DNA of 39,147 nt from Methanosphaera stadtmanae (GCA_015062815.1 SUTP01000006.1:1-39147), one strand, 5' to 3'. Counted from the stretch's first letter, positions 7,784 through 17,374 are shown. The notes: a model not told the origin generated them from the sequence alone. Numbers and translations are program-made.

Positions 7784-8431
7784 ATGTCAAATGTAATATT
7801 TTCAATCAAGGATGATTATTTGCCTAAAGATTATTTAACAATATCCACTAATTCAAAAATTGATTCTGATAATAAAATCACATATTTTTCACTTGGTCGA
7901 AACACAGATATCAGCAGTGAAAAATATTCAAAAAATGTTATTTTAGTAATTAATGGTGGCTATGGTGAAATAATTATAAATGATGAAATTAAAGATCTTA
8001 AAACTAATGATTTCATATTTATTCCTAAAGAAACTCTTTATGGATTAAATACCAGTGAAGGATTAATTTTTACAGAAATTATAATGTGTGAGGAGAATTA
8101 TATTATGAACGAAATGATTAAAGATGGTGAAATTTTTAAACTAGCTGATCTTCTAAGTTATGAAGATGATAGTATTGTTAACATGGATTTAATATCAAAT
8201 GACAGTCTTAAATTTGTTATTATGGCTTTTGATGAAGGTACTTCTTTATCAGAACATGCTGCTCCTGGTGAAGCATTGATTTTTGCTTTGGATGGTGAAG
8301 CTATTATTGGATATGAAGGTCAGACATGTCCTATTAAATCCGGTGAAAATTTTAAGTTTAATAAGGGTGGTCTTCATAGTATTGAAGCTACTGGTAAATT
8401 TAAAATGGCTTTACTTTTAACATTTGATTAA
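7784..8431 (+). CDS. Double-cupin domain protein
   Basis: A 215-residue protein with two consecutive cupin beta-barrels. The first spans about residues 25-105 (VINGGYGEIIINDEIKDL, TNDFIFIPKETLYGL) and the second about 130-212 (LSEHAAPGEALIFALDGEA, then GYEGQTCPIKSGENFKFNKG, GLHSIEA). The second barrel keeps the metal-site pattern HxAxxxE...H; the first lacks it. Such bicupins bind small molecules or metals; the ligand here is unknown. Start at the ATG at 7784, preceded by AGGA; the ATG at 7769 is too close to the TATA-like TATATAAATA at 7744-7753. It is monocistronic. Confidence 0.8.
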   Translation: MSNVIFSIKDDYLPKDYLTISTNSKIDSDNKITYFSLGRNTDISSEKYSKNVILVINGGYGEIIINDEIKDLKTNDFIFIPKETLYGLNTSEGLIFTEIIMCEENYIMNEMIKDGEIFKLADLLSYEDDSIVNMDLISNDSLKFVIMAFDEGTSLSEHAAPGEALIFALDGEAIIGYEGQTCPIKSGENFKFNKGGLHSIEATGKFKMALLLTFD

Positions 8432-8935
8432 TCTCCTTATAATAATTTTTTTTACTTCATTTAAATTTAAATAATGATTAAATAAATAATATTTTTATTA
8501 AATAACTTCAATTATTTAATTATATAAAATACATTATTTTAATAGATGATTTAATTTAATAATTTATAAGAATAATAGATACATGAATTCACGAAAAAAA
8601 TAAAGAAATAAAGAATTTACATGAAAAGAACTTAAAAACCCTTAGAAAATTAATTTTCTTCCTATACTTCTTTTTTATTTTAATTTAAGCTTTTTTAATC
8701 ATTTTTATCATACTTAAATATCTTTTTATATTTATTTTCTAATACTTATTTTCTATCTCTAATGAATTTTCTTATTAAATTTAAAATCAAAAATTTAACA
8801 TTAAGGTACTGCTTAAACAATACCATTGCTCTGTTAGAAAATATATTATAAATATTTAAAAAAACAAAGTATTAATTGTATAATATTTTTATTTAATTTT
8901 CTTTTAGATAAATATTTTATATGGAGATTAAAATT
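8432..8935. other. Intergenic region before the amino-acid transporter
   Basis: About 500 AT-rich bases. A perfect 16-base palindrome AGAAAATTAATTTTCT lies at 8644-8659 with T-rich sequence behind it, possibly a terminator for the cupin gene. A TATA-like TATTATAAATATT near 8843-8855 is a likely promoter for the transporter operon. No gene is seen. Confidence 0.45.
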
Positions 8936-9766
8936 ATGAATAAGAAATATTTAGGTGTAATGATAGTAGGAATACTAATGATTTGTGCAGTAGTAGGATA
9001 CTCTTATTCACCAGATAATACAGTAGTCGCAGCTGAAACTAATGATGATACAAAATTAGTTGTAGGATTCGATGCTGAATTCCCACCTTACGGTTACAAA
9101 AACGATAAGGGAGAATATGTCGGATTCGATTTAGATTTAGCTCAAGAAGTATGTAAAAGAAATGGATGGACATTAGTAAAACAACCAATTGATTGGGATG
9201 CAAAAGATAGTGAATTAAACTCTGGAACAATAGACTGTATCTGGAATGGATTTACTATTAATGGTAGAGAAAACGATTATCTATGGTCTGAACCATACAT
9301 AGACAACAAACAAGTATTTGTTGTTAAAAAAGATTCAGGAATTAATTCATTTGAATCTTTAAGTGGTAAAACAGTTGAAACTCAAAAAGATTCTTCAGCT
9401 TTAGCAGCACTTGAAGGTGATCAAAAAGCATTAGCTGGCACTTTTGCTACTTTAACTCAAGTAGCAGATTATAATACAGCTTTCATGGATTTAGAGTCTG
9501 GTGCATGTGATGCTATTGCTTTAGATAAAGGAGTAGCTCAATACCAAATATCACAAAAAGGTTCAGATAAATACATTATGCTTGAAAAAGAATTATCTTC
9601 AGAACAATATGGTATTGGATTCAAAAAAGGTAATGAACAATTAAAAAATCAAGTACAAAAAACATTAAATGAAATGTACGCTGATGGAACAGTAGCTAAA
9701 ATAGCAGAAAATTACAAAGACTATGGTGTTCCAGGTTCATTAATTAATCAAACAGCCAATAAATAA
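8936..9766 (+). CDS. Polar amino-acid ABC transporter, substrate-binding protein
   Basis: A 276-residue family 3 extracellular solute-binding protein. Residues 1-30 are a signal or anchor segment (KKYLGVMIVGILMICAVVGY) before a linker. The mature part starts KLVVGFDAEFPPYGY and continues through GFDLDLAQEVCKRNGW, NGFTINGRENDYLWSEPY (containing the Arg that usually contacts the substrate carboxylate) and ALDKGVAQYQIS. It captures an amino acid outside the membrane and delivers it to the permease encoded 19 bases downstream. The start is the ATG at 8936, with GGAGAT at 8923-8928; the ATG at 8921 overlaps that site. The substrate cannot be named from sequence alone. Confidence 0.93.
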   Translation: MNKKYLGVMIVGILMICAVVGYSYSPDNTVVAAETNDDTKLVVGFDAEFPPYGYKNDKGEYVGFDLDLAQEVCKRNGWTLVKQPIDWDAKDSELNSGTIDCIWNGFTINGRENDYLWSEPYIDNKQVFVVKKDSGINSFESLSGKTVETQKDSSALAALEGDQKALAGTFATLTQVADYNTAFMDLESGACDAIALDKGVAQYQISQKGSDKYIMLEKELSSEQYGIGFKKGNEQLKNQVQKTLNEMYADGTVAKIAENYKDYGVPGSLINQTANK

Positions 9767-9785
9767 ATAATTAAGAGAGGTTTTT

Positions 9786-10436
9786 ATGTCATTAGTTACA
9801 ATGATACCTCAATTAGCAGAAGGTATGCTTACTTCCATAATGATATTTGCTCTTACATTACTTTTTTCTCTCCCTTTAGGACTTGTAGTTGCCGGAGGTA
9901 GAAAAAGTAATTATCGAATCATAAGCATGATTACACGTGCATATATCTCAATTATGAGAGGTACACCTTTAATGTTACAATTAATTGTAATATTCTTTGC
10001 ACCATATTACATATTTGGTTTTTCACTTTCAAGTGACTATAGGATGATTGCAGTTATTATAGCATTTTCAATTAATTATGCTGCTTACTTTGGTGAAATA
10101 TACAGGGGAGGTATAGAATCTATACCTAAAGGTCAGTACGAAGCTGCTGAAGTATTAGGTTATACTAGAATACAAACATTCTTCCGTATAATTTTACCAC
10201 AAGTTATAAAGACAGTATTACCTTCAATTACAAATGAAGTGATTACACTAGTAAAAGATACATCACTTTCTTTTGTAATAGCAGTACCCGAAATGTTCAC
10301 AATAGCAAAACAAATAGCAGCAGCTGATGCATCAATTAATGCACTTCTTGTTGCAGGTATATTCTATTATGTTTTCAATGTTGTAGTTGCAAGAGTAATG
10401 GTACATATTGAACAAAAACTAGATTATTACGAATAG
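9786..10436 (+). CDS. Polar amino-acid ABC transporter, permease
   Basis: A 216-residue inner-membrane permease of the His/Glu/Gln/Arg (HisM-type) family with about five hydrophobic segments. It has the N-terminal family signature ([15 protein letters not shown]) and the EAA loop that docks the ATPase ([19 protein letters not shown], residues 117-135). Only one permease gene is present, so the channel is presumably a homodimer. AGAGAGG precedes the ATG. It is the middle gene of the three-gene importer operon, 10 bases ahead of the ATPase gene. Confidence 0.93.
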   Translation: MSLVTMIPQLAEGMLTSIMIFALTLLFSLPLGLVVAGGRKSNYRIISMITRAYISIMRGTPLMLQLIVIFFAPYYIFGFSLSSDYRMIAVIIAFSINYAAYFGEIYRGGIESIPKGQYEAAEVLGYTRIQTFFRIILPQVIKTVLPSITNEVITLVKDTSLSFVIAVPEMFTIAKQIAAADASINALLVAGIFYYVFNVVVARVMVHIEQKLDYYE

Positions 10437-10446
10437 GAGGAATATC

Positions 10447-11130
10447 ATGAGTTTATTAGAAGTTAAAAATCTTAAGAAAAGTTTTGATGATAATGAAGTT
10501 CTAAAAGATATTTCTTTTAATGTAAACGAAGGAGAAGTACTATGTATTATTGGTCCTTCAGGGTCTGGTAAATCTACAGTACTAAGAATACTAACCAAAC
10601 TTGAAACTAAAGATAGTGGTGAAATTAATTTTGATGGAACATTTGGATTAGTATTCCAAAACTTCAACCTTTTTCCACATTATTCAGTAATGAAAAACAT
10701 AAGTGATGCACCCATTAATGTCCAAAAAAGAGACAAAAAAGAAGTTGAAAAAGAAGCAAAAGAATTGCTTAAAAAAATGGGTTTAGAAGATAAAGCAGAT
10801 GCATATCCATGTGAATTATCAGGTGGACAGCAACAGAGAGTATCTATTGCTCGTGCTTTAGCTATGAATCCTGATATTTTATACTTTGATGAGCCTACTT
10901 CTGCATTGGATCCTGAATTAACTGGTGAAATACTTAATGTTATGAAAGATTTGGCAGAAGAAAATATTACTATGGTTATTGTTACTCATGAAATGAATTT
11001 TGCAAAAAATGTAGCAGATAATATAATATTCATGGATAATGGGGTTATAGTAGAAGAAGGTACTCCTGAAGAAGTATTTAATTCAGATAATGAAAGAATG
11101 CAATCATTCTTAGGTAAATTCCAGGATTAG
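10447..11130 (+). CDS. Polar amino-acid ABC transporter, ATPase
   Basis: A 227-residue ABC ATPase. Walker A is GPSGSGKST (36-44), the Q-loop Gln is 71 ([13 protein letters not shown]), the signature is LSGGQQQR, Walker B is [12 protein letters not shown] and the switch His is in VTHEMNFA. It powers the importer. The stretch between Walker A and the Q-loop is about 15-20 residues shorter than usual for this family ([11 protein letters not shown] directly after GEI), an in-frame loss that leaves all catalytic motifs. AGGAGGAA lies before the ATG. A strong hairpin terminator overlaps its stop codon. Confidence 0.93.
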   Translation: MSLLEVKNLKKSFDDNEVLKDISFNVNEGEVLCIIGPSGSGKSTVLRILTKLETKDSGEINFDGTFGLVFQNFNLFPHYSVMKNISDAPINVQKRDKKEVEKEAKELLKKMGLEDKADAYPCELSGGQQQRVSIARALAMNPDILYFDEPTSALDPELTGEILNVMKDLAEENITMVIVTHEMNFAKNVADNIIFMDNGVIVEEGTPEEVFNSDNERMQSFLGKFQD

Positions 11131-11159
11131 ATAGATTTTTTCTATCTACATCTTTTTTA
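11128..11159 (+). terminator. Hairpin terminator of the amino-acid importer operon
   Basis: TAGATAGA (11128-11135) and TCTATCTA (11141-11148) form a perfect 8-bp stem with a loop of five T, followed by CATCTTTTTTATT. The first three bases are the stop codon of the ATPase gene. The layout resembles an intrinsic terminator. Confidence 0.7.
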
Positions 11160-11305
11160 TTAAACTATTTTTATATTTATTATTATGAACATTGTTTATC
11201 ACTACTTTGATAAAAGATAGGATTTTTGTATTTGGTGTTCAGATTTATTATGATATTTCTATAAATAATATCATTAAAAAATAGTAAAAAGTGATAATTT
11301 TATAA

Positions 11306-12709
11306 TTAATGGGACTCTAATTTTTCATACTCTTTCTTGAATTTCCTAACTAATTCAATATCATCATTAATCATTATATTGAAGAGTCCCTTTATCAATA
11401 TTTTATTAATATTTAAAACTATTTCTTCAGGCTTAAATATTTTCTTAGTTTCTAATAGAATACCCTTATAATCAGGTTTATTATTGAAATCTTTCTTAAA
11501 CTCTTCTTTTATTTCATACCTCCATTGTTTAGGAATAAATTCTTCAAAAATTAAGGTAATATCTTCTGCAAAACTATTTCCTAATATCACATAATAATCA
11601 ATTTTCTCCTTATTCTTCTTCATATCAACATCCTTTAACAGCATATTAAATGATCCATAATTTTGATATCCGAATGGTACATATCGTCCTTCAACAGAAT
11701 GTGCACAATATTCATTCATTATCCTATAATATCTTGTATTTAAAATACTATAAAATGAAATAGCCTCAATTGCATCGGTTTTATCACTGTTTAATATATA
11801 CATTAATGATTGAGTAAATATTTTTGAAAGAATATGATGACTTAATTCATGAATAATAGTAGATATTTGACCTGATTTATCCAATCTATCATCAACATGA
11901 ATTATATTGAATTTATAATAACCTAATTCTGCACCTTTACTCTTATATTCTATACTTGCATAGGATAATCCTAAAATAAGTATTTTCTTAAATACTGAAA
12001 GTTCATCTAGATTAATATTATTTTCTTTAACTATTTGCCTGAAGTTTTTCTTTCCTTCTTCTTTAATATTATATAATATTTTTTCATATTCTGATACTGT
12101 TAATTGATGATTTTCAATTGATTTAATTCTTTCAGGATTAAAAATATTTTCAAATTTATTTAAATCTGTAACTGTTTTAAAGTCATCTTCACTTAATGAT
12201 TTCATATTTAACTTAATAGTATCATCTTCTTCAATAATTAAGTTATCACCAGATTTTTTTATTGTGTTTTCTTCATTGAATGAATTTAACAAATCATCAA
12301 TCTTAATCTTCTTATCCTTAACATCCTCTACATTTTCTATTACTTTATCTTTAGCAGAATATATTTTTTTAATCTTTCTTTTAATCATTAAAGCTTCTGG
12401 ATTTTTAGAATCATTTTTCAGTGCAATATCACAGTACAATAATGATTTTTTATAATTTTTAGCTAAATATAATAAATGTGCCTTACCGCTCCATGCTAGA
12501 GAATTACTATTATCATACTTTAATGCCCTGTTAAATGAATAATATGCTTTTTCAAAATCTTTTAATTTAGCTAAACAATATCCTGAAAGTACCCAAACAC
12601 AGGAATTTTCTTTATCATCCCTTAATATTTCTTTTAAATACTTGATTGCTTTTTTATAATTCTTTAATTTAATATTATCCAATGCTTTTATTAATAATTC
12701 ATTATTCAT
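11306..12709 (-). CDS. TPR protein with HELSH metallopeptidase-like motif
   Basis: A 467-residue protein. Residues 1-115 hold three tetratricopeptide repeats (KNYKKAIKYLKEILRDDKEN and two similar units), used for protein binding. A charged linker (120-185) follows. The C-terminal half contains STIIHELSHHILSKIF with HExxH at 287-291 and a downstream MNEYCAHSVEGR that may supply a third, Glu zinc ligand (E333 or E340), as in gluzincin peptidases. Peptidase activity is inference; no known family was recognised. AGGTGA precedes the ATG. It is the last gene of the leftward Hsp70/kinase block, so it may act on, or be delivered by, that machinery. Confidence 0.7.
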   Translation of the reverse strand: MNNELLIKALDNIKLKNYKKAIKYLKEILRDDKENSCVWVLSGYCLAKLKDFEKAYYSFNRALKYDNSNSLAWSGKAHLLYLAKNYKKSLLYCDIALKNDSKNPEALMIKRKIKKIYSAKDKVIENVEDVKDKKIKIDDLLNSFNEENTIKKSGDNLIIEEDDTIKLNMKSLSEDDFKTVTDLNKFENIFNPERIKSIENHQLTVSEYEKILYNIKEEGKKNFRQIVKENNINLDELSVFKKILILGLSYASIEYKSKGAELGYYKFNIIHVDDRLDKSGQISTIIHELSHHILSKIFTQSLMYILNSDKTDAIEAISFYSILNTRYYRIMNEYCAHSVEGRYVPFGYQNYGSFNMLLKDVDMKKNKEKIDYYVILGNSFAEDITLIFEEFIPKQWRYEIKEEFKKDFNNKPDYKGILLETKKIFKPEEIVLNINKILIKGLFNIMINDDIELVRKFKKEYEKLESH

Positions 12710-12771
12710 TTATTTCACCTGAAAAGTAATAAAAAGGTAGGGGCTTATCTTATCACAGTGTTTAAACTTGA

Positions 12772-13530
12772 TTAATCTAAAAATTTTATATTAGCCAATA
12801 CATCATCCATATTATTTATTGGCTTAGATAAATTAATGTCAAGATATGCTTTATCTACTGTTCCAAAACTGGAAGATAAAATCAATTGATTACCATAAAT
12901 CATATATGCATTGACCACTGTATGACCCACTATCATACAGTTAGAACCAATAATTTTTAAAAAATTATCAACATCTTCTTCATTATAATTAACATCATAA
13001 CGATTCCATAAGAAATCATAAAGAGGTTGAAAATTATAATCATTGTAAAAGATTTCATTAAAATCATTCATTGATTTAACTAATTTTGAAGGACCTGTAT
13101 GTGATATAAATAATCCATTAGCTGTTTTTACAAAAAAGGGCATTGATTTAAAATATTCCACATACTCTGATAAATAAGGTTCTAAGCTTCCCTTTTTTTC
13201 AATTATTAAATTTTCAAAATCATTTGTTTGATTCTGATATCCCTTAAAAACTGGAGTACCAGTAATATGACTCCATTCATGATTTCCTAGAAGAGGATGG
13301 AAATTAGAATATTTCTTATCTTTTTCAATAACATCTTCAATAATTTCAATGGATTTATCATCTTCATAAATGGAATGAATGAAATCTCCAACAAATACTA
13401 AATGAAAATCTGGATTATTACAATCCCATAAATTTATGTATTTCTCATAATCCTCTAAATCACCATGTAAATCCGTGACTATTAAAAGACGACCTTTATC
13501 CGGTAATTTAATAAATTTTTTTGTATTCAT
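12772..13530 (-). CDS. PPP-like metallophosphoesterase (protein phosphatase type)
   Basis: A 252-residue calcineurin-fold phosphoesterase. The metal-binding motifs appear in order: DLHGD (D20, H22), GDFIH (D49), GNHE (N83, H84), SHTGPS and GHTVV. The DxHG, GDxx and GNHE arrangement is that of PPP-type Ser/Thr phosphatases and ApaH-like enzymes; GDFIH replaces the usual GDxVDRG, so it is a divergent member. Start at the ATG at 13530, with GGCGAT just before it; the ATG at 13536 overlaps that site. Lying on the same strand as a Ser/Thr kinase gene five kilobases upstream, it is the natural candidate to reverse that kinase's phosphorylations (inference). Confidence 0.82.
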   Translation of the reverse strand: MNTKKFIKLPDKGRLLIVTDLHGDLEDYEKYINLWDCNNPDFHLVFVGDFIHSIYEDDKSIEIIEDVIEKDKKYSNFHPLLGNHEWSHITGTPVFKGYQNQTNDFENLIIEKKGSLEPYLSEYVEYFKSMPFFVKTANGLFISHTGPSKLVKSMNDFNEIFYNDYNFQPLYDFLWNRYDVNYNEEDVDNFLKIIGSNCMIVGHTVVNAYMIYGNQLILSSSFGTVDKAYLDINLSKPINNMDDVLANIKFLD

Positions 13531-13614
13531 AATCATCGCCTAAAAAAAAAATTAAAAAAAGTGTTTTATTATTTCACATTAAAGCTGGTACACGGATTTC
13601 TTAATAAATGATTT

Positions 13615-13881
13615 TTAATCCCTACGAGGAAAATGACAAACTTTCTTAAGTAAATCGTTAGGATTTCCTACTTCAATAAATATAAATTCAGTTAATTCTT
13701 TCCTTAATTTTTCTAATTCATATTCATTATTATTTGTAACAGCTTCATTAATATCATCTGATATTCTGTCTAATTTCTGTTGTAACAGAATTTTCTTAGA
13801 ATCATCAGTTAAATTATTAATTTTTTCTTGAGCTTCATCTCTTAGATTTTGTACTTCTTTAAAACATTTTTCTGTTTTCAT
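13615..13881 (-). CDS. Stand-alone copy of the Hsp70 C-terminal lid fragment
   Basis: An 88-residue protein that is almost entirely a copy of part of its neighbour. From residue 8, EVQNLRDEAQEKINNLTDDS and the following 55 residues align closely with Hsp70 residues 701-773. A run of 42 bases (13810-13851) is identical to 14294-14335. It has its own ATG at 13881 and an AGGAGAT site, 46 bases after the Hsp70 stop. It ends differently (KKVCHFPRRD). It may be the debris of a tandem duplication or a working small protein that mimics the Hsp70 lid. The intact start and ribosome site favour expression. Confidence 0.65.
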   Translation of the reverse strand: MKTEKCFKEVQNLRDEAQEKINNLTDDSKKILLQQKLDRISDDINEAVTNNNEYELEKLRKELTEFIFIEVGNPNDLLKKVCHFPRRD

Positions 13882-13927
13882 AAAATCTCCTAAAAAAAAT
13901 ATTATAAAGAAATATTTTATTATACTA

Positions 13928-16438
13928 TTATATAAGTCCTCCTGGAATTTCAAAACCACCAGAACCTCCAATATTAGTTGAAAGTTCTGCAAGTTGTTGT
14001 ACAACATTTACTAACATTTCAAAATCATCTTCAGCAAGTGCTTTCATACCTGCCTGTTTTAAATCATTGACAATACGAAGGTCTTCATCCTTATATTCTC
14101 CTTCCATAATTAAATAAAGGGCAAGTTGTTTAAGTAATTCTTTAGGATCCTCTACTTCAGTAGCTATGAATTCAACTAATTCTTCCTGTAACTTTTCTAA
14201 TCCATAGTCATCATTATTTCTAACAGCTTCATCAACATCGTCCGATATTCTGTCTAACTTTTGTTGTAATTCGAACTTCTTAGGACTATCACCTAAATTA
14301 TTAATTTTTTCTTGAGCTTCATCTCTTAGATTTTGAAGTTGTTTAGGTTTATTTGAGGAGTCTAATAACTTTTCAATTAAATCTAATTTATTATTTAAAT
14401 CATTTATACGCTTATCTGCTTGATTTATTGCAGCATCATCATTTTCTGCTGTTTTAATAAAAGTATCTATATCATTGAGAATATTTTCATCTTCTATTTC
14501 TTTCCAGTATTGGTTTATTTTGGCATTATTAGTAATTTGTTTACACTTAGATTGTAATTCATTCATTCTATCTTTAGCAGCCTGATATTTTTGTTTAACA
14601 ACCCCAATATCAGAAGGTAAATCTGGAATAATTTTACAATCAAAGCTTTGATCAAGCTCAGGAATTGTTACATCAATCGTGATTATACGTGATTCATCAA
14701 TATTTACTTTTAATGCTACTTCACTTCCTTTATCTAAATTATTATCTACATCTAATCCTGTGATTTTTAATTCACCGACTTTTGTATTTCTAGATGCTAC
14801 TTCATAAGTACCATTATACAATGGAACTATTACATATGTAGAACTATCACCCTTTACTATATCTGTTGATGTTTTGAAAATTTCCATATTATCATAAGGT
14901 ATAGGAGAACCTTCTTTAGCTAGTACAAATAATGTATCATCAGCTAATCCTAATCCTAGTGTATGTGGAAGAATATCTTTTGGAGGAGCTATGTCACATT
15001 TATAAATTATAGCATTAGGAGAATTTTCACTAATTTCCACTAAACTACCATTTGCATCAAATACATCAATAGAATATGTATTTTCAATATCTTCAGGAAG
15101 TAATTCAAATTCAAAATATCCATCCTCTTCTATTGGAACTTTACCTGTGGTAGTTTCTGTTTTTATATTAGTTACCTCAATTTCAAATCCTGTGAAATCA
15201 TCAACATTATCTGATAATAATGTACCGAAAACAAAGAATTCAACATCTTTTGGACCTGTTGTATTATAATCTAAATCAATACCAAAAGAACCTTCATGTG
15301 GTGGTATATCATTATTTTCATCAATTAATGTTCCTGCATATATTGCTGCTCCTTTAGCTACTACTGTAACAGGATCTAAATTATATTTTAAAGGTTTGTT
15401 AAATTCATTTTCTAATCTATCCCTAATTATAGGACTGAGAGTGGAACCTCCTACAAGAATAATAGAATCAACATCATCCATTGTTAATGAAGCTTTACTT
15501 AATGCATCTTTACAATGATTTATTGTCCTGTTTATAAAGGAATCCATAGTATTTTTAAGTTCTTCCTTAGTTAAGGTATATTCAAAATCATAAATTTCAT
15601 CATTATTAACTAGTAGAGTTTCTATAAATATGTCTGCTTCATTTTGTGTTGATAAAGTTTTTTTAGCATCTTCAGCAGCACCTTTAAGCTTAGCAAATGG
15701 TTTACTATATTTATTATTACTTCTTTCAAAATCAGATATATTTAAATCATTTTTTACTTCTTTAACAAGAATATTATCAACAAGTGCATCATCTATTAAT
15801 TTTCCACCAAGATATTCATCACCAGAATGAGATACATGATTAAATTCATCACCATCTAATCTAACAACAGATACATCGAATGTACCTCCACCAAAATCAT
15901 AAATTAACCAAATACCTTCATCTTCTTTACTTGCATTTTTTCCATAAGCATAAGCGGCTGCTACAGGTTCCATTATTAAACTTGTATTTTTAAATCCTGC
16001 AAGTTTAGCTGCTTCTATAGTTGCTTGTGTTTGATGTGGACCAAAGTCAGCTGGAACTGTGATTACTACAGAGTTAACTTTTGTATTTATTTGTTTATCA
16101 ACTGAATTTCTTAATTCTTTTAATACTTCTGCAGATAATTCTTCTGGAGAATATTCATTACCGGAACGTTTAAATTTATATTTTTTAGGTACTCCCATAT
16201 CTAATTTGAATTCGCCTCTAGCATTATCTGAACTTCTTATATATTCATTTTTAGCCTTATTACCTACAATAATATGTCCCCTTTTATCTTCAGCTACCAC
16301 AGAAGGTGTGAAATTCATATTACTTGTATAATTAGGTATTACCTCTGTATCATTTCCTACAACGTGAGCTATAATTGAGGTTGTTGTTCCTAAATCAATT
16401 CCAAAATCCACTGTATTAGTCCTTAATTGCTTTGTCAT
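13928..16438 (-). CDS. Hsp70 (DnaK-like) chaperone with inserted domain
   Basis: An 836-residue Hsp70, longer than the usual 600-650. The ATPase domain covers residues 9-372 with FGIDLGTTTS, IYDFGGGTFDVSVV and ILVGGSTLSPIIRDRL. About 110 residues (375-485) rich in beta strands are inserted before the substrate domain, which resumes at ILPHTLGLGLADDTLFVLA and runs to about 608. Coiled helices (610-820) and a Gly-rich tail (GGSGGFEIPGGLI) follow. It binds and releases protein clients under ATP control. GrpE-like, J-like and Clp genes lie upstream on the same strand, giving a full chaperone set. Start at the ATG at 16438 after TGGTGA; the ATG at 16450 overlaps that site. Confidence 0.93.
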   Translation of the reverse strand: MTKQLRTNTVDFGIDLGTTTSIIAHVVGNDTEVIPNYTSNMNFTPSVVAEDKRGHIIVGNKAKNEYIRSSDNARGEFKLDMGVPKKYKFKRSGNEYSPEELSAEVLKELRNSVDKQINTKVNSVVITVPADFGPHQTQATIEAAKLAGFKNTSLIMEPVAAAYAYGKNASKEDEGIWLIYDFGGGTFDVSVVRLDGDEFNHVSHSGDEYLGGKLIDDALVDNILVKEVKNDLNISDFERSNNKYSKPFAKLKGAAEDAKKTLSTQNEADIFIETLLVNNDEIYDFEYTLTKEELKNTMDSFINRTINHCKDALSKASLTMDDVDSIILVGGSTLSPIIRDRLENEFNKPLKYNLDPVTVVAKGAAIYAGTLIDENNDIPPHEGSFGIDLDYNTTGPKDVEFFVFGTLLSDNVDDFTGFEIEVTNIKTETTTGKVPIEEDGYFEFELLPEDIENTYSIDVFDANGSLVEISENSPNAIIYKCDIAPPKDILPHTLGLGLADDTLFVLAKEGSPIPYDNMEIFKTSTDIVKGDSSTYVIVPLYNGTYEVASRNTKVGELKITGLDVDNNLDKGSEVALKVNIDESRIITIDVTIPELDQSFDCKIIPDLPSDIGVVKQKYQAAKDRMNELQSKCKQITNNAKINQYWKEIEDENILNDIDTFIKTAENDDAAINQADKRINDLNNKLDLIEKLLDSSNKPKQLQNLRDEAQEKINNLGDSPKKFELQQKLDRISDDVDEAVRNNDDYGLEKLQEELVEFIATEVEDPKELLKQLALYLIMEGEYKDEDLRIVNDLKQAGMKALAEDDFEMLVNVVQQLAELSTNIGGSGGFEIPGGLI

Positions 16439-16474
16439 ATCTTTCACCATTAATTTATTTATCGATTTTAAAAA

Positions 16475-17374
16475 CTATTCTTCTTGAGCTAGAGTAACGT
16501 AAACTTCTGCTTTTAAGATTTTTTGATTCTTATAATATATCTCTGGTTTTACTGTTTCAGAGATGATATCCTCTTTAATATTTGAATCATGTTCAAATGC
16601 CTTAACATCTATATTTTTATTTACTGAGTATGTTTCTCCTGTTAAATCCCTAATTTCAAAACCATATTTTGATAATTTTAATAAAATTATTTCATATTGT
16701 CTGACAATAGAATTTATTGGTCTTAAACTGTCTTTAATAATATTTTTAGCCTGTTTGATTTCTTCTAACTGATTTTTTAATTCATTAATCTTTTGATTAA
16801 GTTGTTCAATTTGAATATCATCATCAACAACTATAATATCTTCATCCATTTGATCTACAGATTCAGTTTCATCTGATGTATCCCTATTTATTACCACATC
16901 ATCAACAGCACTTGATTGACCTATTTTGTTTTGAATCTCATCTATATTATCCAGTAATATTTTTTCTTGATTTGTTAAAATATCATTTAAAGTAGCTGAT
17001 TGATTATTTTCCTGGTATTCTTTAGCTGTATTTCCAATTTTCCATAAATTAGTTATTAATTCTGCTATCTCTTTTAATGAAGGATTCGACTTTTGAATAT
17101 CTTCTACTAATCCTATTAAAACTTGTTGTACTTCTGATAATCTATTGTTTAATATGATTTCCATTCCTGAAGAGGATTTTTTGATTCTATTAGAAGGATA
17201 TTGCTGATTTACATTATATTGCCTGGTCTGATTTTTTTTATTAATTTGAATATTCTGGACCTGTTTATAAGCATCAGAATATTTATCATTTTTTTTAGAA
17301 TCCTTTTTATCATTTTTATTGAAAAATGATTTTGATACTCTATCAAATAGATTATTCTTTTTATTATCTCCCAT
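16475..17374 (-). CDS. GrpE-like nucleotide-exchange protein (divergent)
   Basis: A 299-residue protein. Residues 1-70 are Lys/Asn/Gln-rich and disordered. A coiled coil spans about 186-213 (IEQLNQKINELKNQLEEIKQ). Residues 230-297 resemble the GrpE head: LLKLSKYGFEIRDLTGE, then PEIYYKNQKILKAEVYVTLA, matching the GrpE order of a Gly-containing helix end and a final strand of the type Y...A.V.V. GrpE dimers release ADP from Hsp70; the gene lies 36 bases upstream of the Hsp70 gene, which supports this role. The match is to fold and context rather than clear identity, so it remains a prediction. GGTGAT precedes the ATG. Confidence 0.6.
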   Translation of the reverse strand: MGDNKKNNLFDRVSKSFFNKNDKKDSKKNDKYSDAYKQVQNIQINKKNQTRQYNVNQQYPSNRIKKSSSGMEIILNNRLSEVQQVLIGLVEDIQKSNPSLKEIAELITNLWKIGNTAKEYQENNQSATLNDILTNQEKILLDNIDEIQNKIGQSSAVDDVVINRDTSDETESVDQMDEDIIVVDDDIQIEQLNQKINELKNQLEEIKQAKNIIKDSLRPINSIVRQYEIILLKLSKYGFEIRDLTGETYSVNKNIDVKAFEHDSNIKEDIISETVKPEIYYKNQKILKAEVYVTLAQEE

